Assembly (NCBI GenBank): GCA_902766845.1
Contig: CACXFD010000226.1
Coordinates: forward strand, 1-9,843
DNA: 9,843 bases
DNA from: an uncultured Lachnospiraceae bacterium
Lineage (GTDB): Bacteria > Bacillota > Clostridia > Lachnospirales > Lachnospiraceae
Direction: 5' to 3'
Shown piece after piece: positions 1 through 5,675 of the stretch; positions within the stretch are counted from its first letter, which is position 1; each line of letters opens with the position of its first letter. Below the pieces are notes generated by a model. The model was not told the DNA's origin, searched no databases, and saw only the letters and a program-made list of their open reading frames with translations. The translations under genes were made by a program, and so were the position numbers.

Positions 1-71
1 ACCCGGTCTGCCAGCTCCGTCACGCCCATCTTGCGCCGGGCCAGCATCACGTCCAGACTGATCTGCATCAT
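1..71 (-). CDS. Cro/CI-type helix-turn-helix regulator, YozG-like (3' part outside window)
   Basis: Only the first 23 complete codons are visible. They read MMQISLDVMLARRKMGVTEL followed by ADR, and the gene runs off the left edge. The pattern (short beta strand, LDVMLARRKM, then TELA) matches the start of the small (about 70 residue) YozG-like Cro/CI helix-turn-helix proteins, which typically sit directly behind a DUF2975 membrane protein gene, as here. The start is set by an AAGGAGG site at 78-84 that overlaps the stop codon of the upstream gene. The ATG at 71 has 6 nt spacing; a second ATG at 68 has 9 nt and cannot be excluded. The 11-nt gap to the DUF2975 gene implies co-transcription and probably a joint function. 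By family it should be a small DNA-binding regulator. Its targets are unknown. Confidence 0.75.
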   Translation of the reverse strand, partial: MMQISLDVMLARRKMGVTELADR

Positions 72-82
72 GCCGCGCCTCC

Positions 83-562
83 TTATACCGTCAGGTCCTG
101 TTCTTCCTGCATCTGCGCGGCCTTGAACGTCAGGTGCGACAGCGCCGCGGCCGCGACCGCGATGGCCACCGCCACGAAGACGGCCAGGTGGCACATCAGG
201 AAGATGCCCGGGTGGCTCATTCCGAGCAGTAAAAAGACCAGGTTCCCGGCCCAGAAATACGCGCCGTCCAGCGCGGCCAGCACCGAAACGGTGCGCAGCC
301 GGCTTCCGTTCTCCCGCGAGAACGACCGGTCCGCGCCGATATCCTTCGCGATGCGCCAGACCATGAAGAGAGCCGCTGCCACCGGTACGGCCGTGCCCCA
401 CAAAAAGATCAGCCACGGCCAGAACGCATAAGCGAATTCCGGATAATCCTGCGCCATCCCGCGCCCGAAGGACGGCAGGAACCACAGATAGACCACCGCG
501 GCGATCACGGACAGGCCGATCACGATCCAGCGGATCCAGCCCGCAAATTTCTTCTGTTCCAT
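83..562 (-). CDS. DUF2975 family membrane protein
   Basis: This is a 159-residue integral membrane protein with four predicted helices (about residues 10-28, 47-69, 92-114 and 118-142). Between helices 2 and 3 it has the polar stretch IGADRSFSRENGSRLR, and it ends in QEEQDLTV; both are characteristic of DUF2975 proteins. The biochemical function of the family is not known. It is recurrently paired with a small YozG-like HTH protein, and that partner follows after 11 nt. I chose the ATG at 562 because translation then begins ten residues before helix 1, as is usual in the family. The reading frame stays open to an ATG at 667 that overlaps the rlmI stop and has a GAGG upstream. The 35 extra residues are Arg/Ala-rich, use CGG and GGG codons unlike the neighbours, and look non-coding. 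The start is the least certain part of this call. Confidence 0.8.
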   Translation of the reverse strand: MEQKKFAGWIRWIVIGLSVIAAVVYLWFLPSFGRGMAQDYPEFAYAFWPWLIFLWGTAVPVAAALFMVWRIAKDIGADRSFSRENGSRLRTVSVLAALDGAYFWAGNLVFLLLGMSHPGIFLMCHLAVFVAVAIAVAAAALSHLTFKAAQMQEEQDLTV

Positions 563-663
563 TTTCCCCCGCTTTCCCCGGCCCGCCGGCCGGCGCACTG
601 TTTCTCCACTCGCCCGTGACCGGCCGGCCGATGCGGCGTTCCGCTTCCCGGCCATCCGGCACG
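563..663. other. Gap between rlmI and the DUF2975 gene with GC palindromes
   Basis: The 101-nt gap holds two GC-only palindromic runs, CGCCGGCCGGCG at 584-595 and CGGCCGGCCG at 621-630. Neither is followed by a T-run in the direction of transcription, so I see no intrinsic terminator. I also see no convincing promoter. The simplest reading is read-through from the methyltransferase gene into the DUF2975/HTH pair. Confidence 0.4.
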
Positions 664-1866
664 TCATCTTTCCTCACATACCTGGAAGATGTAGAATTTC
701 AGGTAAAACGATTCATCCGCGGCCCAGAGGATCGGATGATCCGGGGCCTGCGTGCGGTATTCCACCTGGCGCAGGCGCTTGTGCGCGCTGCGGGCCGCCT
801 GCCCGATCACGCGCGCGAAGTTCTCCGCGTCCATGAAATGGCTGCACGAGCAGGTCGCGAGGTAACCGCCGTCCCGGACGAGCGCAAGGCCCTGCCGGTT
901 GATCTCGCGGTAGCCCTTTTCCGCGCTCCGGACGGTCGCGCGGGACTTGGTGAACGCGGGCGGATCTAGGATCACGACGTCGTACTTCTCTCCGGCCTGC
1001 GCGAGGCGCGGCAGCTCATCGAAGACGTCCGCGGCCCTAAACGATACCGTCTCCTGCAGGCCGTTGCGGACCGCGTTGGCCCGCGCCTGTTCGACCGCAT
1101 ATTCCGAGATGTCCAGGCCCAGGACCTCCGACGCGCCGGCCAGGCCCGCGTTCAGCGCGAACGTGCCCATGTGTGTGAAGCAGTCCAGCACGCGCTTGCC
1201 GCGGCAGAGCCGCTGGATGGCCAGCCGGTTGTATTTCTGATCCAGGAAAAAGCCGGTCTTCTGTCCGTCCTTCACGTCCACCAGATAGCGGACGCCGTTC
1301 TCGGTGATCTCCACGTCCGTATCGAACGGCTCGCCGAGGAAGCCCTTGACCGGCGCCAGGCCTTCTTTTTTCCGCTCGCGCGATTCGCTGCGCTCATACA
1401 CGCCGCGGATCCGGATCCCGTCCGCCGCGAGCACGTCCTTCAGCAGGCTCAGCAGCATCTCCTTGCGCTGGTCGATCCCGCGCGAGAGCGCCTCGAAGAC
1501 CAGCACGTCTTCATATTTATCCACGGTCAGCCCGGGCAGGAAGTCCGCCTCGCCGAACACGACGCGGCAGGACGAGGTGTCCACCGTATCCTTGCGGTAG
1601 TTCCAGGCGTCCTCCAGCCGTCCGCGCCAGAACGCCTCGTCGATCTCCTGATCGATGCGGCGCGTCAGCATCCGCACGCGGATCTTCGACGCGCTGTTAT
1701 ACAGGCCGCGGCCCATCGGATAGCCGTCAAAGTCCCGCACGAGGACGACGTCCCCGTCCGCCGGGCTTCCGGTCAGCGTGCCGATCTCGTTATCGAAGAT
1801 CCAGGCCCCGCCGGCTTTGAGGAGCCGTCCCTCGCCCTGTTTGAGTGTGATCATGGCCAGGCTCAT
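664..1866 (-). CDS. rlmI: Class I rRNA large subunit methyltransferase, RlmI type (23S rRNA m5C)
   Basis: This 400-residue protein is full length for the RlmI/COG1092 family, which uses S-adenosylmethionine to methylate C5 of a cytosine in 23S rRNA (C1962 in E. coli numbering). An N-terminal PUA RNA-binding domain covers roughly residues 4-78. The Rossmann methyltransferase domain begins near 200 with GQKTGFFLDQ. It has the SAM-binding motif DCFTHMGTFALNA at 228-240, acidic D252 after strand 2, the DPPAFTKS motif at 301-308 and the TCSCS motif at 338-342 that supplies the catalytic cysteine. The ATG at 1866 is preceded by AAGGAA at good spacing; M5 is a weaker alternative. It lies 105 nt behind the radical SAM gene with no terminator visible between them, so it is probably in the same transcript. 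The family assignment is firm. The exact nucleotide modified is inferred from homology. Confidence 0.9.
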   Translation of the reverse strand: MSLAMITLKQGEGRLLKAGGAWIFDNEIGTLTGSPADGDVVLVRDFDGYPMGRGLYNSASKIRVRMLTRRIDQEIDEAFWRGRLEDAWNYRKDTVDTSSCRVVFGEADFLPGLTVDKYEDVLVFEALSRGIDQRKEMLLSLLKDVLAADGIRIRGVYERSESRERKKEGLAPVKGFLGEPFDTDVEITENGVRYLVDVKDGQKTGFFLDQKYNRLAIQRLCRGKRVLDCFTHMGTFALNAGLAGASEVLGLDISEYAVEQARANAVRNGLQETVSFRAADVFDELPRLAQAGEKYDVVILDPPAFTKSRATVRSAEKGYREINRQGLALVRDGGYLATCSCSHFMDAENFARVIGQAARSAHKRLRQVEYRTQAPDHPILWAADESFYLKFYIFQVCEER

Positions 1867-1971
1867 CTGCGTTTCCTTTCCGTTCTGTGTGTTTTCTCCG
1901 CGGTCTGCCGCTTTGCCCGTTCCCGCGGCTCTCTCCGCGTCCTCTGTCTTCCGGCGCCGGACCGTCCGCGG
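1867..1971. other. Gap between the radical SAM gene and rlmI
   Basis: The 105-nt spacer contains the rlmI ribosome binding site (AAGGAA, about 1873-1879) and short GC palindromes: CCGGCGCCGG at 1951-1960 and CCGCGG at 1898-1903 and 1923-1928. No T-run follows these on the transcribed strand and no -35/-10 pair stands out. I see neither a terminator nor an independent promoter. Confidence 0.35.
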
Positions 1972-3018
1972 TCATCCGCGCCGCACGCCTTCCCCGTCAA
2001 AGGCGGGGATGAAGCTCTCCTTGGCCGCGCCGCCTTCCTGGATGAACCCGTTCTCCACGCCCAGGTCCAGCGCATAGCTGACCAGACTGTCGTATTCCCG
2101 ACGCGTCACGGGGCGCCGCAGCTCCGGAAGGTCCGCGAGCGGGTCCCGGCCCATCTCCTGCGGTCCGGACGCCGGCATCGGCGTGTACTGGCTCATCAGG
2201 CTCAGCATCACGCGCTCCCCGTACGTCTCATGCACATACCGCACGGCCTCTTTGGCCTCTTTGACGTGCCCCGGCAGCAGCAGGTGCCGCACGATCACGC
2301 CGCGCTCCATGGCCCCGTCCGGTCCGAAGACCGGCTCCGGCTGCTGTCGAACCATCTCTGCGAGGGCCGCCCGCGCGACGTCCGGGTAATCCGGCGCGTT
2401 CGAATAGCGTGCCGCGGTCTCCGGCCGCATGTATTTCAGGTCCGTCAGATAGATATCGATCAGGCCGTCCAGCAGGGCGAGACACTCCGGCGACTGATAT
2501 CCGCTGCAGTTCCAGACGGCCGGCACGGTCAGTCCCTGCGCCCGCGCGCTCTGCAGCGCCTGCGCGATCTGCGGGGCAAAATGGTCCCCGGTCACGAGGT
2601 TGATGTTCAGGGCGCCTTTCTCCTGCAGTTCCAGGAAGATCTCCGCGAGGCGTCCGTCCGATACCGGCACGCCGGCCCGGCCCCGGGACAGCTCCCGGTT
2701 CTGGCAGTAGACGCAGCCGAGACTGCAGCCCGCAAAGAAGACCGCGCCGGAGCCGGACGCGCGGCTCTCTCCCGCGGCGGCCGGTGCAGCCGGGGCGGCC
2801 GGGTCTTCGTCCTGCCGGACGTTCGCGGCGACCCCGGCCAGCTCCTCCGCTCCGGGATCCTGCGTTCCCGACAGGCACGGCTCCTCCCAGAAATGGAGGG
2901 CGGCCCGCCCCACCATGACCTCGGCCGCCTCATGGCAGACGCCGGCCTTCCCGGCGTTTCGCGCCGCGCCGCAGCGGCGCGGACAGAGACGGCATTCTTC
3001 AAGTTCGGTATGAATCAA
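1972..3018 (-). CDS. Radical SAM protein, COG1313 (PflX-like), TTG start
   Basis: This 348-residue iron-sulfur protein belongs to the uncharacterised COG1313/PflX group related to pyruvate formate-lyase activating enzymes. An N-terminal cysteine cluster (C9, C12, C16, C28) precedes the radical SAM motif CSLGCVYC (C98, C102, C105), which binds the [4Fe-4S] cluster that cleaves SAM. Downstream family motifs are WNCSGY (169-174), DLKYM (193-197), VRHLLLPGH (243-251) and MSQYTP (275-280). The start is read as TTG at 3018 because AAAGGAG sits 5 nt before it and the protein then begins IHTELEECRLCPRRC, as in relatives. An in-frame ATG at 3120 abuts the -10 box and would lie upstream of the transcript start. 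An Ala/Pro-rich stretch at about residues 53-88 interrupts the usual EEPCxSG-to-GSGAVFF junction. The substrate is unknown. It is probably the first gene of the leftward transcript. Confidence 0.85.
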   Translation of the reverse strand: MIHTELEECRLCPRRCGAARNAGKAGVCHEAAEVMVGRAALHFWEEPCLSGTQDPGAEELAGVAANVRQDEDPAAPAAPAAAGESRASGSGAVFFAGCSLGCVYCQNRELSRGRAGVPVSDGRLAEIFLELQEKGALNINLVTGDHFAPQIAQALQSARAQGLTVPAVWNCSGYQSPECLALLDGLIDIYLTDLKYMRPETAARYSNAPDYPDVARAALAEMVRQQPEPVFGPDGAMERGVIVRHLLLPGHVKEAKEAVRYVHETYGERVMLSLMSQYTPMPASGPQEMGRDPLADLPELRRPVTRREYDSLVSYALDLGVENGFIQEGGAAKESFIPAFDGEGVRRG

Positions 3019-3030
3019 GGCGTCTCCTTT
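3019..3030 (-). promoter_or_regulatory. Ribosome binding site that fixes a TTG start
   Basis: On the minus strand AAAGGAG (3024-3030) is followed by ACGCC and then TTG ATT CAT. The strength and 5-nt spacing of this site are the main reason to begin the radical SAM gene at the TTG instead of an upstream ATG. Confidence 0.75.
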
Positions 3031-3054
3031 CCGCGCGGTGTCCGATCCGCAGCC

Positions 3055-3070
3055 TGCGGCCTCAGCCGCA
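3055..3070 (-). promoter_or_regulatory. Small stem-loop in the leader of the radical SAM gene
   Basis: TGCGGC and GCCGCA are perfect 6-bp arms around a 4-nt loop (CTCA on the plus strand, TGAG on the minus). It lies in the roughly 95-nt untranslated leader between the promoter at 3121-3148 and the TTG start. No T-run follows it. A regulatory role is possible but unproven. Confidence 0.3.
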
Positions 3071-3120
3071 TCATTCCGCTTTGGCCGCGTCACACGGCCC
3101 GACCGTATCATTCTGAGCAT

Positions 3121-3148
3121 ATTGTACTCGCATTTTTTCGTTTGTCAA
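3121..3148 (-). promoter_or_regulatory. SigA-type promoter for the leftward operon
   Basis: On the minus strand a perfect -35 TTGACA (3143-3148) is separated by 16 bp from a -10 TACAAT (3121-3126). Transcription would begin near 3114 and read into the radical SAM, rlmI, DUF2975 and HTH genes. It is one of the best sigma-A matches in the window and places the ATG at 3120 upstream of the transcript. Confidence 0.7.
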
Positions 3149-3154
3149 TCATTT

Positions 3155-3173
3155 TTTATCGTTTTTCGATAAA
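3155..3173. promoter_or_regulatory. AT-rich inverted repeat, candidate operator
   Basis: TTTATCG (3155-3161) and CGATAAA (3167-3173) form perfect 7-bp arms around TTTTT. The repeat is six bases outside the -35 box of the leftward promoter and lies upstream of the rightward gene, a typical place for a shared regulator site. I do not recognise the consensus of a known regulator. Confidence 0.35.
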
Positions 3174-3179
3174 TATTTA

Positions 3180-3227
3180 TTGACAAAGGCAGCCGGCCGG
3201 AATGACCCGGCCGGCTGCCTTTGTCAA
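3180..3227. terminator. Perfect 21-bp inverted repeat between divergent genes
   Basis: The arms at 3180-3200 and 3207-3227 are exact reverse complements, with a 6-nt loop (AATGAC). Each arm starts from its outer end with TTGACAAAGG, so a -35-like hexamer reads inward on both strands. The GC core CCGGCCGG flanked by AAAGG and CCTTT resembles a bidirectional intrinsic terminator. It lies between divergently transcribed genes, so there is no obvious upstream gene to terminate. It could insulate the two promoters, act as an operator or be a small mobile palindrome. Confidence 0.5.
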
Positions 3228-3251
3228 GCGGAAAGCGGCGCGGGCCGGGAC

Positions 3252-3280
3252 TGGATTTTTTCGGGCAAAGCGTCTATACT
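3252..3280 (+). promoter_or_regulatory. Probable promoter for the L,D-transpeptidase gene
   Basis: A good -10 hexamer, TATACT (3275-3280), sits 32 nt before the start codon. At 17-bp spacing the -35 is the weak TGGATT (3252-3257, three of six consensus matches). The weak -35 suggests low basal activity or an activator. The TTGACA at 3180 has no -10 partner at suitable distance. Confidence 0.4.
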
Positions 3281-3311
3281 GGTATCAGACTATCCCAAGG
3301 AGGTGCGCCCC

Positions 3312-4613
3312 ATGAAACGGCGCTGCTGCCTCTTGCTCATCCTGCTTCTGCTGGCAGCCGCTGCGGCCGGCGCGGTCACGGGCTGCGGCCCGGCCGCTCC
3401 CGCACAGACCGCGGACGGCTCCCAGACACCGGCCTCTTCTCTCGAAGGGGACGGTCCTTCCGCGCGCCCGGAAAGCGATCCGGCTCCCGCGGAGACGGCT
3501 GCCCCCGAAGGTACGGACTCTCACGGGGGCACGGCTCCTTCTGAAACGGCGGGCTCCCGCACCGGCCGCGCCGGCGCCGGCATCGACCGGTATGAGCTGC
3601 CCGGGACGGAGCCGACCGCATCGTCGTCCTCTTCCGAAACCGGCACAGACCCGGCCAATGAAACGCCTGCGCAGCCCGTCACGGAGCCCGCCACACAGGC
3701 ACCCGCCGAGCCTGCCACGCAGCCTGAAACGCAGGCCCCCCCCGAGCCCGAGACCATGCCGCCGCAGACCTTCACGGACACGCAGGCCACGGTCTACGCC
3801 ACGGCCACGGTCCGCGTGCGCACCGAGCCCTGGAAAAACGGAGACATTCTGGCCACGCTCCATGCCGGAGACGAAGTCAAACGCCTGGCAGTCGGCGACG
3901 GCGGCTGGACCCGCATTTTCTGGCAGGACGCCGAGGCGTACGTCTCCTCCAAATATCTGTCCGAGGAAAAGCCCCCGGAGCCTGAGACGCAGGCCCCGGA
4001 CAGCCACCCCGCTGCGTCGTATAACGTTGCGCAGCGCACGGACCAGTTCATCGTCGTCACGGCGGCCGGCCCCAACGAGACCGTCTGCCACCTGGCCATG
4101 TACCAGAAAACGGACGGGGCCTGGAAGACCCTGCTCGAGACGGACGGCCGCATCGGCTATCACGGCCTGTATAAAGAAAAAGAGGGGGACAACAAGACCC
4201 CCGTCGGCTGCTACAGCTTCATCAAGGCGTTCGGGCGCCTGCCGGATCCGGGCTGCGCTCTCGGCTACACGCAGGTAGACGATTCGCACCACTGGGTGGA
4301 CGATCCCGAATCACAGTATTACAACCGGTTCGTGTCGACGAACGATCCCGCTGTCGAGCCCGACTGGAACTCGACCGAGCACCTGATCGACAAGAACCCG
4401 AGCTACAACTACTGCCTCGCGCTCAACTACAACTATCCGGAATGCACGCCCTACCGCGGCTGCGCGATCTTCCTGCACGGTTTTAATAACGATCACACGC
4501 CCACGCACGGCTGCATCGCGGTCTCCGAGGACTCGATGAAGTTCATCCTGACGCATGTAAAGAACGGCTGCCGCATCGTGATCGGGGAGCCCTCCCAGGT
4601 GACCGGGTACTGA
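3312..4613 (+). CDS. SH3-domain L,D-transpeptidase lipoprotein (YkuD family)
   Basis: This 433-residue, probably membrane-anchored cell-wall enzyme should form meso-diaminopimelate-type (3-3) crosslinks, or attach proteins to peptidoglycan, outside the membrane. The start at 3312 has AAGGAGG 8 nt upstream. Residues 1-24 are a KRR-plus-leucine signal ending in the lipobox VTGC, with C25 as the lipidated residue. Residues 26-153 are a low-complexity Thr/Glu/Pro/Ala linker. An SH3-like wall-binding domain covers about 154-217 (VRVRTEPW, GDEVKRL, GWTRIFW, AYVSSKYL). After a second short linker, the YkuD catalytic domain spans about 245-425 with FLHGFNNDHTPTHGCIAVSE: H389, H399 and nucleophile C401. 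Seven further cysteines (259, 300, 315, 368, 378, 384, 420) are unusual for an exported clostridial protein. It appears monocistronic, between a divergent promoter region and hairpins. Confidence 0.88.
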   Translation: MKRRCCLLLILLLLAAAAAGAVTGCGPAAPAQTADGSQTPASSLEGDGPSARPESDPAPAETAAPEGTDSHGGTAPSETAGSRTGRAGAGIDRYELPGTEPTASSSSSETGTDPANETPAQPVTEPATQAPAEPATQPETQAPPEPETMPPQTFTDTQATVYATATVRVRTEPWKNGDILATLHAGDEVKRLAVGDGGWTRIFWQDAEAYVSSKYLSEEKPPEPETQAPDSHPAASYNVAQRTDQFIVVTAAGPNETVCHLAMYQKTDGAWKTLLETDGRIGYHGLYKEKEGDNKTPVGCYSFIKAFGRLPDPGCALGYTQVDDSHHWVDDPESQYYNRFVSTNDPAVEPDWNSTEHLIDKNPSYNYCLALNYNYPECTPYRGCAIFLHGFNNDHTPTHGCIAVSEDSMKFILTHVKNGCRIVIGEPSQVTGY

Positions 4614-4618
4614 AGAGA

Positions 4619-4668
4619 CCGGACACAGCCTCTCCTGCCCTTTGTGCGGCAGAAAGCGCACGGTGTCC
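4619..4668 (+). other. Weak nested stem in the 3' untranslated region
   Basis: GGACAC (4621-4626) can pair with GTGTCC (4663-4668), and inside it CTGCC (4635-4639) with GGCAG (4648-4652). The structure follows the transpeptidase stop codon by a few bases. It has no U-tract and its function is unclear. Confidence 0.25.
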
Positions 4669-4679
4669 CGGAATGAATC

Positions 4680-4724
4680 GCAGAGGCCGCCGCCCCGGAC
4701 ACGGTCCGGTGCGGCGGCCTCTGC
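4680..4724 (+). terminator. Long GC hairpin after the L,D-transpeptidase gene
   Basis: Perfect 14-bp arms (4680-4693 and 4711-4724, GCAGAGGCCGCCGC and its complement) enclose a second 6-bp stem, CCGGAC/GTCCGG (4695-4700 and 4704-4709), closed by a 3-nt loop. It is likely the 3' end of the rightward transcript. The nearest T-run (4742-4746) is about 17 nt downstream, so it is not a textbook intrinsic terminator. Confidence 0.45.
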
Positions 4725-4759
4725 TGTCTACCATCGCACTGTTTTTACTGTGCCAATAA

Positions 4760-4783
4760 GCCGGCCCGCGCATGCGGGCCGGC
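4760..4783 (-). terminator. Terminator hairpin of hflKC
   Basis: GCCGGCCCGC (4760-4769) and its exact complement (4774-4783) form a 10-bp GC stem with a 4-nt loop, 9 nt behind the hflC stop codon. On the minus strand it is followed by TTATT, a short T-rich tail. Position and strength support termination of the leftward hflK-hflC transcript. Confidence 0.55.
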
Positions 4784-4792
4784 CCCGTTTCC

Positions 4793-5674
4793 TTACTTCA
4801 GCCCGGTCCCGTACAGGATCTGCGCGAGCTCGGATTCCTTGTCCAGCAGGATCGTCTTGTTCCCGCCGGTCAGGGACACCTTCAGCGCGTCCAGGCTCCG
4901 GATGAAGTTGTAGAAATCCGCCTTATCGGGCGTATTGTAGGCTTCCTGCAGCATGCGCATGTATTCTGCCTCGCCCTCGGCCTGCGTGATGGCCGCCTGA
5001 CGCTTGGCCTCGGCCGTCATGACCGTCACCTCGCGGTCGGTCTCGTTGCGGATCTTCTGGGCCTCGGCCTCGCCCTGCGCCCGGTAGGACGCGGCGATGT
5101 TCTGGCGCTCGGAGATCATGCGCTCGTACACGGCTTCCTTGTTATCCTCGGGCAGGTCCAGAGCCTTGATCTCCGCGAGGATGATCTCGAGGCCGTAGGA
5201 AGCGATGTCACTGTTGGCCTCCGACGTCACGAGGCTCGTCAGGGACTCGCCGCGGGCTTCGATGACCTCGTCCTGCGACATCGACGAGATCGCGTTCTTG
5301 GTGGCGTTGTACACAGCCGCCTCGATGCGCTCTTCGGCGCGGTTCTGCACCGCGTTCAGGCTCTGGATGTAGAGCGTCGGGTTCGTGACATGCCACAGCA
5401 CGTAGCTGTCCGCGATCATGCTCTTTTTATCCCGCGTGATCACGTCCGAAGCCTGCATGTCATAGATCACGGTCTTGGCCGAGATGCGCTGGATGGACTG
5501 GATGAACGGGACCTTGAGCCGCAGGCCCGGGGTGTCCTGCACGCTGACGATGCGTCCGAACTGGCGCACCGCCACATATTCCTTCGGGTGGACCGTATAG
5601 AGCGATCCGACCAGCACGACCACGGCCGCAGCCGCGATCAGAAATCCTATCGTTTTGGCGATCGTCTTTTTCAT
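4793..5674 (-). CDS. hflC: HflC, SPFH-domain protease modulator
   Basis: This 293-residue protein has one N-terminal membrane helix (about 5-27) followed by an SPFH/prohibitin domain. It has the HflC-type segments EYVAVRQFGRIV (32-43), PGLRLKVPFIQSI (49-61) and DVITRDKKSMIADSYVLW (77-94). A charged coiled-coil region, about 178-245, is rich in AQGEAEAQKIRNE-like repeats. In E. coli, HflC and HflK form a large membrane cage around the FtsH protease and restrict its access to membrane substrates. No ftsH lies in this window. The start ATG is one base after the hflK stop (TGA C ATG), and its GGAGAG site lies inside the last codons of hflK, so translation is coupled. Length and content are normal for the family. 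Confidence 0.92.
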   Translation of the reverse strand: MKKTIAKTIGFLIAAAAVVVLVGSLYTVHPKEYVAVRQFGRIVSVQDTPGLRLKVPFIQSIQRISAKTVIYDMQASDVITRDKKSMIADSYVLWHVTNPTLYIQSLNAVQNRAEERIEAAVYNATKNAISSMSQDEVIEARGESLTSLVTSEANSDIASYGLEIILAEIKALDLPEDNKEAVYERMISERQNIAASYRAQGEAEAQKIRNETDREVTVMTAEAKRQAAITQAEGEAEYMRMLQEAYNTPDKADFYNFIRSLDALKVSLTGGNKTILLDKESELAQILYGTGLK

Positions 5675-5675
5675 G

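Noticed and set aside
563..667. N-terminal extension of the DUF2975 protein from an ATG overlapping the rlmI stop
   Set aside because: A GAGG precedes it, so it is not impossible. The 35 residues are Arg/Ala-rich with atypical CGG and GGG codons and would push helix 1 unusually far from the N-terminus.
1171..3183. A 670-codon open frame on the plus strand across rlmI and the radical SAM gene
   Set aside because: It lies antisense to two clearly homologous genes, has Arg/His/Ala-rich shadow composition and no ribosome binding site at its start. GC-rich genes commonly create such mirror frames.
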